DNA of 9,097 nt from Candidatus Sabulitectum sp. (GTDB lineage: Bacteria; Fermentibacterota; Fermentibacteria; Fermentibacterales; JCC-6), in the NCBI GenBank assembly GCA_029940175.1, contig JAOZRM010000130.1, positions 1-9,097 on the forward strand, given 5' to 3'. The stretch's first letter is position 1. Every line of letters starts with the position of its first letter. The notes under the pieces were generated by a model. That model made no database searches and was not told the DNA's origin. It was given only the letters and a program-made list of their open reading frames with translations. The position numbers and the translations under genes were made by a program. Positions 1-6,427 of this stretch are shown here, in pieces.

Positions 1-1
1 G

Positions 2-355
2 TTCTGGGCAGGCAAAAAACAGGGCCCGGGATGGATGGACAACATCCAGAACCAGCTTGTGAACTCTGCACGGACGCTTGACTGTTTTTCTGAAATTGAA
101 GACTTTGAAAAACAATACTGGCTGACAGGTGTTTACTACTGCAAGAACTGCGGTACCAGTTGGAATCATTTTTCGCAGGAATGGAGAATGCTGGCATTCC
201 ATGAACGCCTGTTAATTATTAACGGAGAGGATCCGAACAAACTTTTCGATGAAGTGATAGGCGGTGAGATTTTTGCCACCGCCGGATTTGAACCTACGGA
301 TAAAAAAGCCCTGACTCTTGAACAATGGGTAAAATTCATGCTTGGTGGAGTGTAA
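2..355 (+). CDS. Unrecognised CxxC protein, C-terminal part (5'-truncated by window edge)
   Basis: The frame is open from base 2 through the stop at 353-355 (TAA), giving 117 residues with no stop at the left edge. An internal ATG at 35 would give 106 residues, but no convincing ribosome binding site precedes it, so I prefer a gene starting outside the window. The protein is soluble-looking and acidic to neutral, rich in aromatic residues, with one CxxC pair (CKNCG, residues about 36-40 counted from Met35's frame) that could bind a metal or form a disulfide. No signal peptide or membrane segment is visible in the part present. I do not recognise the family. No terminator was found after it; the next 90 bases are A/T-rich without a stable stem. 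Confidence is fair that it is coding and low on its function and start. Confidence 0.55.
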   Translation, partial: FWAGKKQGPGWMDNIQNQLVNSARTLDCFSEIEDFEKQYWLTGVYYCKNCGTSWNHFSQEWRMLAFHERLLIINGEDPNKLFDEVIGGEIFATAGFEPTDKKALTLEQWVKFMLGGV

Positions 356-444
356 AAAATCTCATCATGCCTTCGTTTTACTGAAAAGCAAGGAAAGAAA
401 AAGCATAATCGTAATGCTATTTGCGACATCAATGCCTTGAATTG

Positions 445-591
445 CTAATCTCCATAATAAGTTCTTGCACGATGCACGTAGATGATACATTCTTCTTCAT
501 CAATAGAATACACGATACGATCATTGTAGGATAAACGGATTGAGAAAAATCCCTGCCTTCTCCGAGTACAGCCATTGGCATATTCCCGAGG
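445..591 (-). pseudogene. RelE/YoeB-type toxin, C-terminal remnant
   Basis: On the minus strand, the last 35 or so residues of an open frame (GFFSIRLSYNDRIVYSID, then an acidic turn, then IIYVHRARTYYGD and a TAG stop at 447-445) match the end of Txe/YoeB and RelE-family mRNA interferases. In E. coli YoeB the equivalent stretch is GFWSRRITEEHRLVYAV and the protein ends in CRYHY. Residues before about 591 do not look like the helical first half of such toxins. The open frame reaches only to 684 from a TTG with no ribosome binding site, and no antitoxin gene precedes it. The three minus frames contain stops or unrelated sequence upstream. I read this as a decayed or truncated toxin gene beside an intact vapBC pair. 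A short functional variant is possible but unlikely. The upstream boundary is approximate. Confidence 0.6.
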
Positions 592-723
592 CAAGCGACA
601 GGATGCAGAACAAGACAAACTGTAGTCAATATCTCTAACCTGACACTGCAAATTCATCACATTGATTTTTCCAATGCTAATCAATACATTTCATGCATTT
701 TGCATAGTTTTTCCTGCAGACAA

Positions 724-752
724 TTGACCCTGTATCAACTCTTGTATATACT
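724..752 (+). promoter_or_regulatory. Sigma-70-like promoter of vapBC
   Basis: TTGACC (724-729) and TATACT (747-752) are separated by exactly 17 bp, each box matching the consensus at 5 of 6 positions. Transcription would begin near 758-760, which places the ATG at 756 upstream of the transcript and supports the ATG at 774 as the real vapB start. The -10 box overlaps a perfect 8-bp palindrome, GTATATAC (744-751), a plausible site for autorepression by the VapBC complex, as is usual for this family. The promoter is read from sequence; the operator role is inference. Confidence 0.65.
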
Positions 753-773
753 TTCATGCGGGAAAGGAGATTT

Positions 774-1004
774 ATGCATACAACAAAAGTATTTAAGAGC
801 GGTAACAGCCAGGCAGTAAGGATACCAAAAGAATACACCTTTGAAGAAAAGGAACTCTACATTCAAAGAGTTGGGAATGTTTTAGTTCTTTCATCAATGA
901 GCACCCCATGGAGTTCATTGCGAGACAGCCTTGAAAAGTTTTCTGATGATGTCTTTTCGGATGGTCGCATGCAACCTGATGATCAGGAAAGGGAAAACCT
1001 CTGA
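774..1004 (+). CDS. vapB: VapB antitoxin (AbrB/MazE-like DNA-binding fold)
   Basis: This is the antitoxin of a type II toxin-antitoxin pair: it binds and neutralises the VapC RNase and usually represses its own operon. The 76-residue protein opens with MHTTKVFKSGNSQAVRIPKE, the hallmark of the AbrB/SpoVT swapped-hairpin domain of VapB/VagC antitoxins (about residues 1-45). The acidic tail (about 46-76, starting near the TPW tryptophan) is the expected toxin-wrapping segment. I chose the ATG at 774 because AAGGAG (764-769) lies 4 nt upstream, the domain motif starts there, and the ATG at 756 would lie before the predicted transcription start. Its TGA (1002-1004) directly abuts the vapC ATG at 1005, so the two are translationally linked. 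Length is normal for the family. Confidence 0.93.
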   Translation: MHTTKVFKSGNSQAVRIPKEYTFEEKELYIQRVGNVLVLSSMSTPWSSLRDSLEKFSDDVFSDGRMQPDDQERENL

Positions 1005-1412
1005 ATGTACTTAATCGATACAGATATCTGCATTTACCTGATCAAAAAGAAGTCAGAACATCTGCTTCAACGCTTTGAAGCTGAGAAAGCTTTCAATATA
1101 GGAGTATCTGCCATATCCGTTGCTGAGCTTGAATATGGAATTGCAAAAAGTATGTATCCGGAAAGAAACAGAAAAGCTTTTGCGGAATTTCTGGCTTGGT
1201 TTGACATTGTTCCGTTCACAGATATAGATGCTGAAGCTTTTGGTGCAATACGAGCCTATCTTTATAAAAAGGGCACTCCCATTGGTCCATACGATCTGCA
1301 AATCGCAGCGCAATGCCTTTCTAGAGATCTTGTTCTTGTAACCAATAATACCAGGGAATTCGCAAGAATCCCGGATCTGCATATTGAGAACTGGGTTCAG
1401 GAATCGAGTTGA
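1005..1412 (+). CDS. vapC: VapC toxin, PIN-domain ribonuclease
   Basis: This is a PIN-domain, Mg2+-dependent endoribonuclease; VapC toxins typically cut tRNA or the rRNA sarcin-ricin loop and stop translation when freed from VapB. At 135 residues it has the normal length. The acidic site is complete: Asp5 in YLIDTD, Glu41 in SVAELEYG, Asp97 in GPYDLQIAA, and the fourth position in the LVTNN segment (Asn114/Asn115, followed by REF), where VapC proteins carry Asp or Asn. The order of strands and helices agrees with the PIN fold throughout. It starts at the base after the vapB stop, with a purine-rich AGGAAAGGG (985-993) as possible binding site. It ends 20 nt before a strong terminator. With no disrupted residue it is probably functional; its RNA target cannot be told from sequence. 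Confidence 0.94.
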   Translation: MYLIDTDICIYLIKKKSEHLLQRFEAEKAFNIGVSAISVAELEYGIAKSMYPERNRKAFAEFLAWFDIVPFTDIDAEAFGAIRAYLYKKGTPIGPYDLQIAAQCLSRDLVLVTNNTREFARIPDLHIENWVQESS

Positions 1413-1432
1413 AAGCAGAGAATGGGAGAAAT

Positions 1433-1465
1433 GAGCACCCATCTACTGACGGGTGCTCTTTTGTT
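1433..1465 (+). terminator. Rho-independent terminator of vapBC
   Basis: There is a perfect 8-bp stem, GAGCACCC (1433-1440) with GGGTGCTC (1451-1458), a 10-nt loop and then TTTTGTT (1459-1465). It lies 20 nt after the vapC stop and ends at the last base of the converging beta-barrel gene's stop codon. On the minus strand the stem is followed only by ATTTCTCCC, so it is weaker in that direction, though it may still help to separate the two converging units. Confidence 0.88.
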
Positions 1466-2151
1466 CAGAATTTCAGGTAAGTTCCAACTTTAGCGTATGG
1501 TCCGGAAAAATCAACAGAAAAATCACCGGTGTTTTCTTCGTCAAGTTCCACATTGCAGTAGCGGTAGCCTGCTTCAGCTCCGAAAACCACCGGAAGACCC
1601 AGGAAGCGTCCTGCGGACTCCTGGTCTATTCGCAATCCTGCGTTGAAGCCCACGCCGGTTGCCTTTGCAGATGATTCAGTATTCGGGGAATCCAGAGTTC
1701 TTGAGACCATCACAACAGAAGGGCCACCACCAATTGAAAGAGCAGGGCTCTCAGTGAGTTTGTAGTAAGCTGCTGTTTCAATGTTTAAAGATTCGTCATG
1801 AAGAGAAATCACTTCATCTTGCGGGGAGCCGAACATAAATGCCAGACCAAAAGTCAGTATCCCAAGTATTGCATAACCAAAGGGGTCATAATTCTCTTCA
1901 TAGGTACCGTGAAAGTTACTAACAGAAACACTACCTCTAAGCCTGATTTTCTCAGTAACATCTCCCAACGCTTCAACCCCACCGGTCCATGTCACACCAT
2001 CCAGTTTGAGTTCCAGACCCCCTTCATTAAGAAGATCCGAATACTCTTTCTCATCAGACATGGATGGGAAACTGCCATCAAAAGTGAAACCTACTCTGAA
2101 AGAGCTGCCTTGAAGAACCAGCAGTGAAAGGATTGATACAAGTACTGTCAT
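1465..2151 (-). CDS. Predicted outer-membrane beta-barrel protein
   Basis: The 228-residue protein has a hydrophobic N-terminus (about residues 1-17) that reads as a signal peptide, although it lacks the usual early lysine or arginine. The remainder alternates polar and hydrophobic residues in short strands separated by acidic turns (for example LELKLDGVTW, IRLRGSVSVS, AGYRYCNVEL). It ends in AKVGTYLKF, and a C-terminal Phe in an alternating strand is the classic signal for outer-membrane insertion. A glycine-rich hydrophobic segment near residues 92-109 interrupts the strand pattern. It most resembles small OmpA/OmpW-like outer membrane beta-barrels, but I cannot assign a named family or substrate. 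The start is fixed: an in-frame TAG lies two codons upstream, the ATG overlaps the preceding lipoprotein stop as ATGA, and GGAGGT (2166-2161) sits 9 nt before it. Confidence 0.72.
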   Translation of the reverse strand: MTVLVSILSLLVLQGSSFRVGFTFDGSFPSMSDEKEYSDLLNEGGLELKLDGVTWTGGVEALGDVTEKIRLRGSVSVSNFHGTYEENYDPFGYAILGILTFGLAFMFGSPQDEVISLHDESLNIETAAYYKLTESPALSIGGGPSVVMVSRTLDSPNTESSAKATGVGFNAGLRIDQESAGRFLGLPVVFGAEAGYRYCNVELDEENTGDFSVDFSGPYAKVGTYLKF

Positions 2152-2486
2152 TGTCTATCCACCTCCAGGATCTGCACAAACACTCTTTCTTCATTCAGAA
2201 AGACCTCAACAGTGTAAAGACCGTCTCCGGGGTACTCCCCGCTGTCGTCAAGCAGGTCCCATGTTACCGTATGTGAGCCCACTACCTGTTCTTCAGATGA
2301 AACAAGGGTTCTCACATTGGTCATGTAACTGTTCTCTACAGTAATATCAACGGTTCCACCGGTATCAAGGGAATAGCTGACTTCTGCGGTGTCAATCACA
2401 GTCATGAACGGGTAACTGGTCAGATCGCAGGAAGCCATAAAAAGGAAAGGTAAAAAACCAAAAACAAAAACACTCGCTTTTTTCAT
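2148..2486 (-). CDS. Small lipoprotein with FlgD-Ig-like domain
   Basis: The 112-residue precursor starts MKKASVFVFG and carries a lipobox, FMASC, with Cys20 as the lipidation site. The mature part (about 92 residues) contains an Ig-like beta-sandwich whose end, GSHTVTWDLLDDSGEYPGDGLYTVEVFL, follows the FlgD-Ig pattern (hydrophobic-W-D-x-x-D-x-x-G, then G-x-Y). I chose the ATG at 2486 rather than the upstream ATG at 2546 because GGAGGAG lies 5 nt before it and only this start gives a proper lipoprotein signal peptide. Asp follows the lipidated Cys, which in E. coli would favour inner-membrane retention; whether that rule holds here is unknown. The gene overlaps the downstream beta-barrel gene by 4 nt (ATGA), so the two are probably translated together and may work together in the envelope. 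No specific function can be assigned. Confidence 0.78.
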   Translation of the reverse strand: MKKASVFVFGFLPFLFMASCDLTSYPFMTVIDTAEVSYSLDTGGTVDITVENSYMTNVRTLVSSEEQVVGSHTVTWDLLDDSGEYPGDGLYTVEVFLNEERVFVQILEVDRQ

Positions 2487-2695
2487 AATCACTCCTCCCA
2501 TAATAATAACCTGTTCAGTTTGGCAAAGATTATCAGGTGACCACATGAGGAACCTTCCCCTGAAATAATATAGTTTCTGTCAGCCTGAGAGCCCATCATT
2601 CATAACGACAATGTACGCTTGACGATAGCTATAAATTGTAACATCTAAGAAGTTGCTTTTGTGAAACATATACTGCGGAACTCAGAGGGGGCAGA

Positions 2696-4675
2696 ATGAT
2701 CAGTCTTGGCGATCTGTATTCACTTATTGAAAGCACTTTTGATTTTCTTCTAGTGGTTGATAACAATGAACAGATTCACTACGCAAGCCCTCTGATGACG
2801 AATGTCTGTTCCTCTCGGGATTCTGATGTTATCGGCAAACACCTGAAAGAGCTGCTGGACAAGAACTCTCTGCAGTCTTTCCGCTATGCCATGAAAAAGG
2901 TTAGCCATGGAGATCGTGGTGTGCTGGCAGTTTTCTCTACAGGTACAGCTGACTCTATCCCCATACCCATGAAAGTGGCTTTCACAGAAAGTGTAACAGG
3001 CGGGTTTTATCTGATCTTCGGGAAGCAGGCTGATTCGTTGCGCAAAATGAATGATTGGGAAAAGGATGAACGAGCCAAGGAACTCTCATGCCTTTATGCA
3101 GTAGCAGAGTGGATTGAAGTTTCCACAACAATCAAAGACTTCTTTACCAAACTTCCGCCTTTCCTGGCACAGGGAATGCGATACCCGGAGGAAGCCACAG
3201 TCTATTCAATCTATCAGGGGATTGAGTACGGTCAAGAGCCTGTGGGAGACAAGTTTATAACGGTTAGATTGTACATCAGCGGTGAGATGAAGGGTGAGAT
3301 CAGAGTTGGGTACATAAATGATGAAAAGGATCTGCTTCCAGAAGAGTGGAAAATGATGAAGCAGATCGGCAGGATGCTCAGCCTGGCTCTGGAAAGAAAA
3401 GAGCTCTCGGAAAACATCGCTCTCAAACAGGGCGAGGAAGAAGAGTTCAGCAAACGCCTAAAAAAGCTGGAATCGGAAATTGCCAACAGGGAATCCGAGC
3501 TCAAATCACAGAAACTCAAGCTTAAGACTGTAGATTCCTACCTGAACCGCGTTAACGAAACAATGAATGAGAGCAGTAGACGATTTGAAACCATGTTCAA
3601 AGCGATTCCTGACAAAGTTCTCATGATCGACCTTAACTGGGATGTTATCATGAGCAACCGGGACAGCATTACTCCCGGAGAAAAATGTTATCGAGCATGC
3701 TTCAACAGAGAAACTCCATGCATAGACTGCCGGTTGTCAAAGATCGTAAAAAACAAAACCCCTATCACAGTTCCCCTCAGAGACAACGATAGATATCTGG
3801 AAGTACATGCGCTTCCCGTATTTAACAAAAACGAGGAAGTAGAAGGCATCATGGAGTTTTACAGAGATGTAACTCTTGAGAAAACTTATGAACAGCAGAT
3901 CCAGCAGGCAGATAAGCTTGCTTCACTGGGACAGCTTGTAAGCGGCATTGGACACGAGATCAATAATCCCAACCAGTTCATCAGGGGGAACATAAAAATT
4001 GTCAAGCAGGCTCTGGATGACATGCTGCCAATTGTGGATGAATACCAGGAAACACATCAAGATCTGAAGATAGCCCGTTTAAAGTATGCATTTTTCAGAG
4101 AACACATAATGACCCTGGTGGATGACATGGGGCATGGATCGGAGCGAATCAAGGGAATAGTCGAGGGGCTTCGAGGTTTTGCCCGGAAAGATGACGGGCT
4201 TCTTGTGGACAATGTGGATATTAACACCCTTATTGGAGCCACGCAAAGACTTGTTCAGAACGAGGTTCACAAACACGGTGAAATGCTGCTCCAGCTCTCC
4301 GACAACGTCAAACCCTTTCCCGGTAACTCGCAGAAGATCGAACAGGTTCTGGTAAATTTGATAGTAAATTCTGCTCAGGCCATACCTGATGACAAAAAGG
4401 GTCTTATTACTGTAAGCACGTCCATGGATGGCGATACTGTTGTTGTGGAAATTGAGGATAACGGAAAGGGTATGGATGAGAAAACCCAGAGACAGATCTT
4501 CGATCCATTCTTCACCACAAAGAGAGCAAAAGGTGGAACCGGACTGGGGCTTGCAATTACCTACAGAATTATCGAAGAACATAACGGTAGCATTTCTGTA
4601 GCCAGCAAATCAGGGGTGGGTACAAAATTCACCATCAGAATCCCCACACCGGGGAACCAGGAGGATAGATCATGA
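2696..4675 (+). CDS. Soluble PAS-GAF-PAS sensor histidine kinase
   Basis: This 659-residue kinase autophosphorylates on His and passes phosphate to the response regulator encoded next. Domains in order: PAS (about 1-110); a GAF-like sensor domain (about 125-235, opening ERAKELSCLYAVAEW); a charged coiled coil (about 235-298); a second PAS (about 300-395); HisKA with His420 in GIGHEINNP; and an HATPase. The HATPase shows an N box with Asn554 and Asn558 (NLIVNSAQAI), G1 at 588-594 (DNGKGMD), an F box at 602-609 (FDPFFTTK) and G2 at 614-620 (GTGLGLA). All catalytic motifs are intact. No membrane segment is seen, so it senses a cytosolic signal. The second PAS holds Cys331, Cys335, Cys342 and Cys345, a possible metal or redox site. 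AGAGGGG (2684-2690) lies 5 nt before the ATG. The stop overlaps the regulator start as ATGA. No clear promoter was found; TATACT at 2669-2674 lacks a good -35. Confidence 0.93.
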   Translation: MISLGDLYSLIESTFDFLLVVDNNEQIHYASPLMTNVCSSRDSDVIGKHLKELLDKNSLQSFRYAMKKVSHGDRGVLAVFSTGTADSIPIPMKVAFTESVTGGFYLIFGKQADSLRKMNDWEKDERAKELSCLYAVAEWIEVSTTIKDFFTKLPPFLAQGMRYPEEATVYSIYQGIEYGQEPVGDKFITVRLYISGEMKGEIRVGYINDEKDLLPEEWKMMKQIGRMLSLALERKELSENIALKQGEEEEFSKRLKKLESEIANRESELKSQKLKLKTVDSYLNRVNETMNESSRRFETMFKAIPDKVLMIDLNWDVIMSNRDSITPGEKCYRACFNRETPCIDCRLSKIVKNKTPITVPLRDNDRYLEVHALPVFNKNEEVEGIMEFYRDVTLEKTYEQQIQQADKLASLGQLVSGIGHEINNPNQFIRGNIKIVKQALDDMLPIVDEYQETHQDLKIARLKYAFFREHIMTLVDDMGHGSERIKGIVEGLRGFARKDDGLLVDNVDINTLIGATQRLVQNEVHKHGEMLLQLSDNVKPFPGNSQKIEQVLVNLIVNSAQAIPDDKKGLITVSTSMDGDTVVVEIEDNGKGMDEKTQRQIFDPFFTTKRAKGGTGLGLAITYRIIEEHNGSISVASKSGVGTKFTIRIPTPGNQEDRS

Positions 4676-6030
4676 ACAAGGTTCTTATAGTAGATGACGA
4701 CGTAGCTGTTACCAATTACTTCATGGTCTTCCTGATGCAGACAGAGCGTTTTGAATCTACAGTCGTAAACGACTCCAGGAAGGTTGAGCTTCTTCTTGAG
4801 AAGGAACTTTTTGATGTAATCATGCTGGATCTGGATATGCCCAATGTGAGCGGCATAGACATTCTTAACATGATGCAGGTAAAGAATATCACGATACCGG
4901 TAATTATTCTTACCGGAGCGAATGATGTAGATCTTGCAGTAAAAAGCATGAAACGCGGAGCATTTGACTATCTGACAAAACCTGTAGATGATGACCACCT
5001 GATTGAAGTTCTTGACAATGCCATTGAGCATGGCGCTATGAGCCGGAGGATAGACGAGTTGCCAGGAACTTATACGCAGGAAGAACTGGATGACCACAAA
5101 GCTTTTGAACACCTGCCAACAACCAATCCTGAGATGATCCATCTTTTTCATAATGCAGAGAGGGTAGCAAAATGTGATCTCAGCATTTTCATCTGGGGTG
5201 AACAGGGTACCGGCAAGGAAAGCCTTGCAAAAGCAATTCACAATGCAAGCCTCAGAGCAAGTGGACCGTTCATTGCGGTAGATGGTGCTGCTCACAGACA
5301 GGAAGACTTTTCGTCAGAATTGTTTGGCAGAGCAAAGAACTGGAGTGGCAAGCACGATGAAAAACAGGGATTCATTGAAACAGCCGCAGGTGGAACGCTC
5401 TTTATTGATAACATTGACTGCCTGGGATTGCCAGCCCAGGCCAGGCTGAAGAGAGTTATTCAGAACTCAGAGTTCTACCGGGACAACTCCACGGAAATTA
5501 AGAAAAGTGATGTGAGAATTATTGTCTCCTCTACTTGTGATCTTACCAGTTCACAATACAGGGATACTTTTTCCAGAGACCTGCTTTACCACCTGATGGT
5601 AAATTCAATGAAGATTCCTCCTTTGAGAGCCAGACCTGAGGACATTCCAAGGATCATCGATTATTTCATGAAGCAGGAACTGGCAAGGTTGAATCGAGAA
5701 GAAAATGTTCTCTCTGTTTCTCCGGAATTTCTTGATCTGCTTATGCAATACAGCTACCCTGACAACATCCAGGAACTGCAGAACATCATTGCATGTGCCG
5801 TAGTAGCTGCAGAGGGAGATGAGATTACGCTGGATGATCTTTCCCCATACATCAGAGAGCGAATTACTCCAGGATATCTGACAGGAGATTTTACACCATC
5901 ATCGCTCAGTAACGTGCTGTCAGATCACATACGAAAAACAATCAAATACTGCGGCGGTAACATGGATCAGGCCGCAGCACTTCTTGACATTTCCGTTGAT
6001 GAGGCAACAAATCATATAAAGAATGACTGA
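4672..6030 (+). CDS. NtrC-type response regulator with degenerate AAA+ domain
   Basis: The 452-residue protein has three parts. The receiver (1-120) is complete: Asp8-Asp10, phospho-acceptor Asp53 in MLDLDMP, Thr81 and Lys103. The AAA+ domain (about 145-395) aligns along its whole length with sigma-54 activators and keeps Walker A (GEQGTGKE, 176-183). However, the GAFTGA loop is replaced and one residue shorter (GRAKNWSGKH, 219-228), the switch Asn is Asp204, Walker B is DN instead of DE (Asn247), the two arginine fingers of FRxDLxxRL are Ser301 and His307, and the sensor II Arg of GNxRE is Gln367. A Fis-like C-terminus (about 411-452, GGNMDQAAALLDIS) has a divergent second helix. ATP binding is plausible; hydrolysis and sigma-54 contact are not expected. 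It overlaps the kinase by ATGA and is surely its partner. It may regulate by dimerisation or DNA or protein binding alone. Confidence 0.9.
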   Translation: MNKVLIVDDDVAVTNYFMVFLMQTERFESTVVNDSRKVELLLEKELFDVIMLDLDMPNVSGIDILNMMQVKNITIPVIILTGANDVDLAVKSMKRGAFDYLTKPVDDDHLIEVLDNAIEHGAMSRRIDELPGTYTQEELDDHKAFEHLPTTNPEMIHLFHNAERVAKCDLSIFIWGEQGTGKESLAKAIHNASLRASGPFIAVDGAAHRQEDFSSELFGRAKNWSGKHDEKQGFIETAAGGTLFIDNIDCLGLPAQARLKRVIQNSEFYRDNSTEIKKSDVRIIVSSTCDLTSSQYRDTFSRDLLYHLMVNSMKIPPLRARPEDIPRIIDYFMKQELARLNREENVLSVSPEFLDLLMQYSYPDNIQELQNIIACAVVAAEGDEITLDDLSPYIRERITPGYLTGDFTPSSLSNVLSDHIRKTIKYCGGNMDQAAALLDISVDEATNHIKND

Positions 6031-6034
6031 CTGA

Positions 6035-6406
6035 TCACCAGCTACTGGTACCGTTGGAAACAGAACCGTGTGCAGGAGATGCAGGACAGTTCACTGTCCA
6101 GTTTTGCCCACTCACAGTGTATCGGTATGACCCGCCATCAGGACAAATGGAAGATCCAACCTCCTCGAGAGAAGAAGGTAATTCACCATGCTGCACCTGA
6201 TACATTGAAATGGCTGATGAAATGGCAAGCATATTTGTCCGGCAAACATTCTGGTTCGCAAGGTCTATGCCGGCAGTAAGATTCGGTGCGTTAACCCCGG
6301 AAAGAATCTCATCTGCAGGAATGTTAATCGCTGGATCTGTTTCCGGTTGAGAACCCCCACATCCAGCCATAAGAACAATTAGAAAAAGAACGGTGAAGTA
6401 CTTCAT
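6035..6406 (-). CDS. Lipoprotein with pseudopilin-like globular domain
   Basis: The 123-residue precursor begins MKYFTVLFLIVLMAGCGG: a textbook lipobox (LMAGC) with Cys16 lipidated. After a Pro/Asp-rich linker (about 17-50), residues 51-115 read NVCRTNMLAISSAISMYQ, then HGELPSSLEEV, then ICPDGGSYRY and a short C-terminal CPASPAHG. This order (helix ending in a Y-x-x-x-x-G-x-x-P-x-x-L step, then a CP-x-GG-x-Y turn and strands) is that of type II secretion and type IV pilus minor pilin or ComGC-like head domains. Here the prepilin N-terminus is absent and a lipid anchor takes its place. Cys55, Cys88 and Cys107 may form a disulfide. The start has AGGAG (6418-6414) 7 nt upstream. The gene converges on the response regulator with 4 nt between stops. 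The fold assignment is from pattern only. Confidence 0.75.
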   Translation of the reverse strand: MKYFTVLFLIVLMAGCGGSQPETDPAINIPADEILSGVNAPNLTAGIDLANQNVCRTNMLAISSAISMYQVQHGELPSSLEEVGSSICPDGGSYRYTVSGQNWTVNCPASPAHGSVSNGTSSW

Positions 6407-6427
6407 TTTGTTTCTCCTGTGGTTATA

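Larger units (their letters stand above)
356..755. other. Gene-poor stretch with toxin relic
   Basis: No intact gene is supported in these 400 bases. They hold the RelE/YoeB-like remnant on the minus strand, a weak 5-bp inverted repeat (AGCAT at 402-406, ATGCT at 413-417), a 5-bp inverted repeat ATGCA/TGCAT at 693-705, and the vapBC promoter at the right end. Open frames on both strands here look like chance frames: no ribosome binding sites and no recognisable protein sequence apart from the relic. Confidence 0.6.

Noticed and set aside
693..705. Inverted repeat ATGCA-TTT-TGCAT upstream of the vapBC promoter
   Set aside because: Only 5 bp per arm in A/T-rich sequence and about 20 bp from the -35 box; too weak to call an operator.
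756..773. Upstream ATG at 756 for vapB, adding six residues (MRERRF)
   Set aside because: It lies before the predicted transcription start, has no ribosome binding site, and the VapB domain starts exactly at the ATG at 774, which has AAGGAG before it.
2619..2674. Possible kinase promoter: TTGACG (2619-2624) with TATAAA (2630-2635) or TATACT (2669-2674)
   Set aside because: Spacings of 5 and 44 bp are unsuitable, and no combination of boxes gives a 16-18 bp spacer with good matches.
4561..5295. Long minus-strand open frame (244 codons) opposite the kinase/regulator junction
   Set aside because: It is antisense to two well-supported genes with intact domain motifs; its translation has no recognisable features and no start signal.
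6037..6049. ACCAG-CTA-CTGGT hairpin between the converging regulator and lipoprotein genes
   Set aside because: The stem is only 5 bp, no T-run follows on either strand, and it lies inside the lipoprotein's coding end, so a terminator is not supported.
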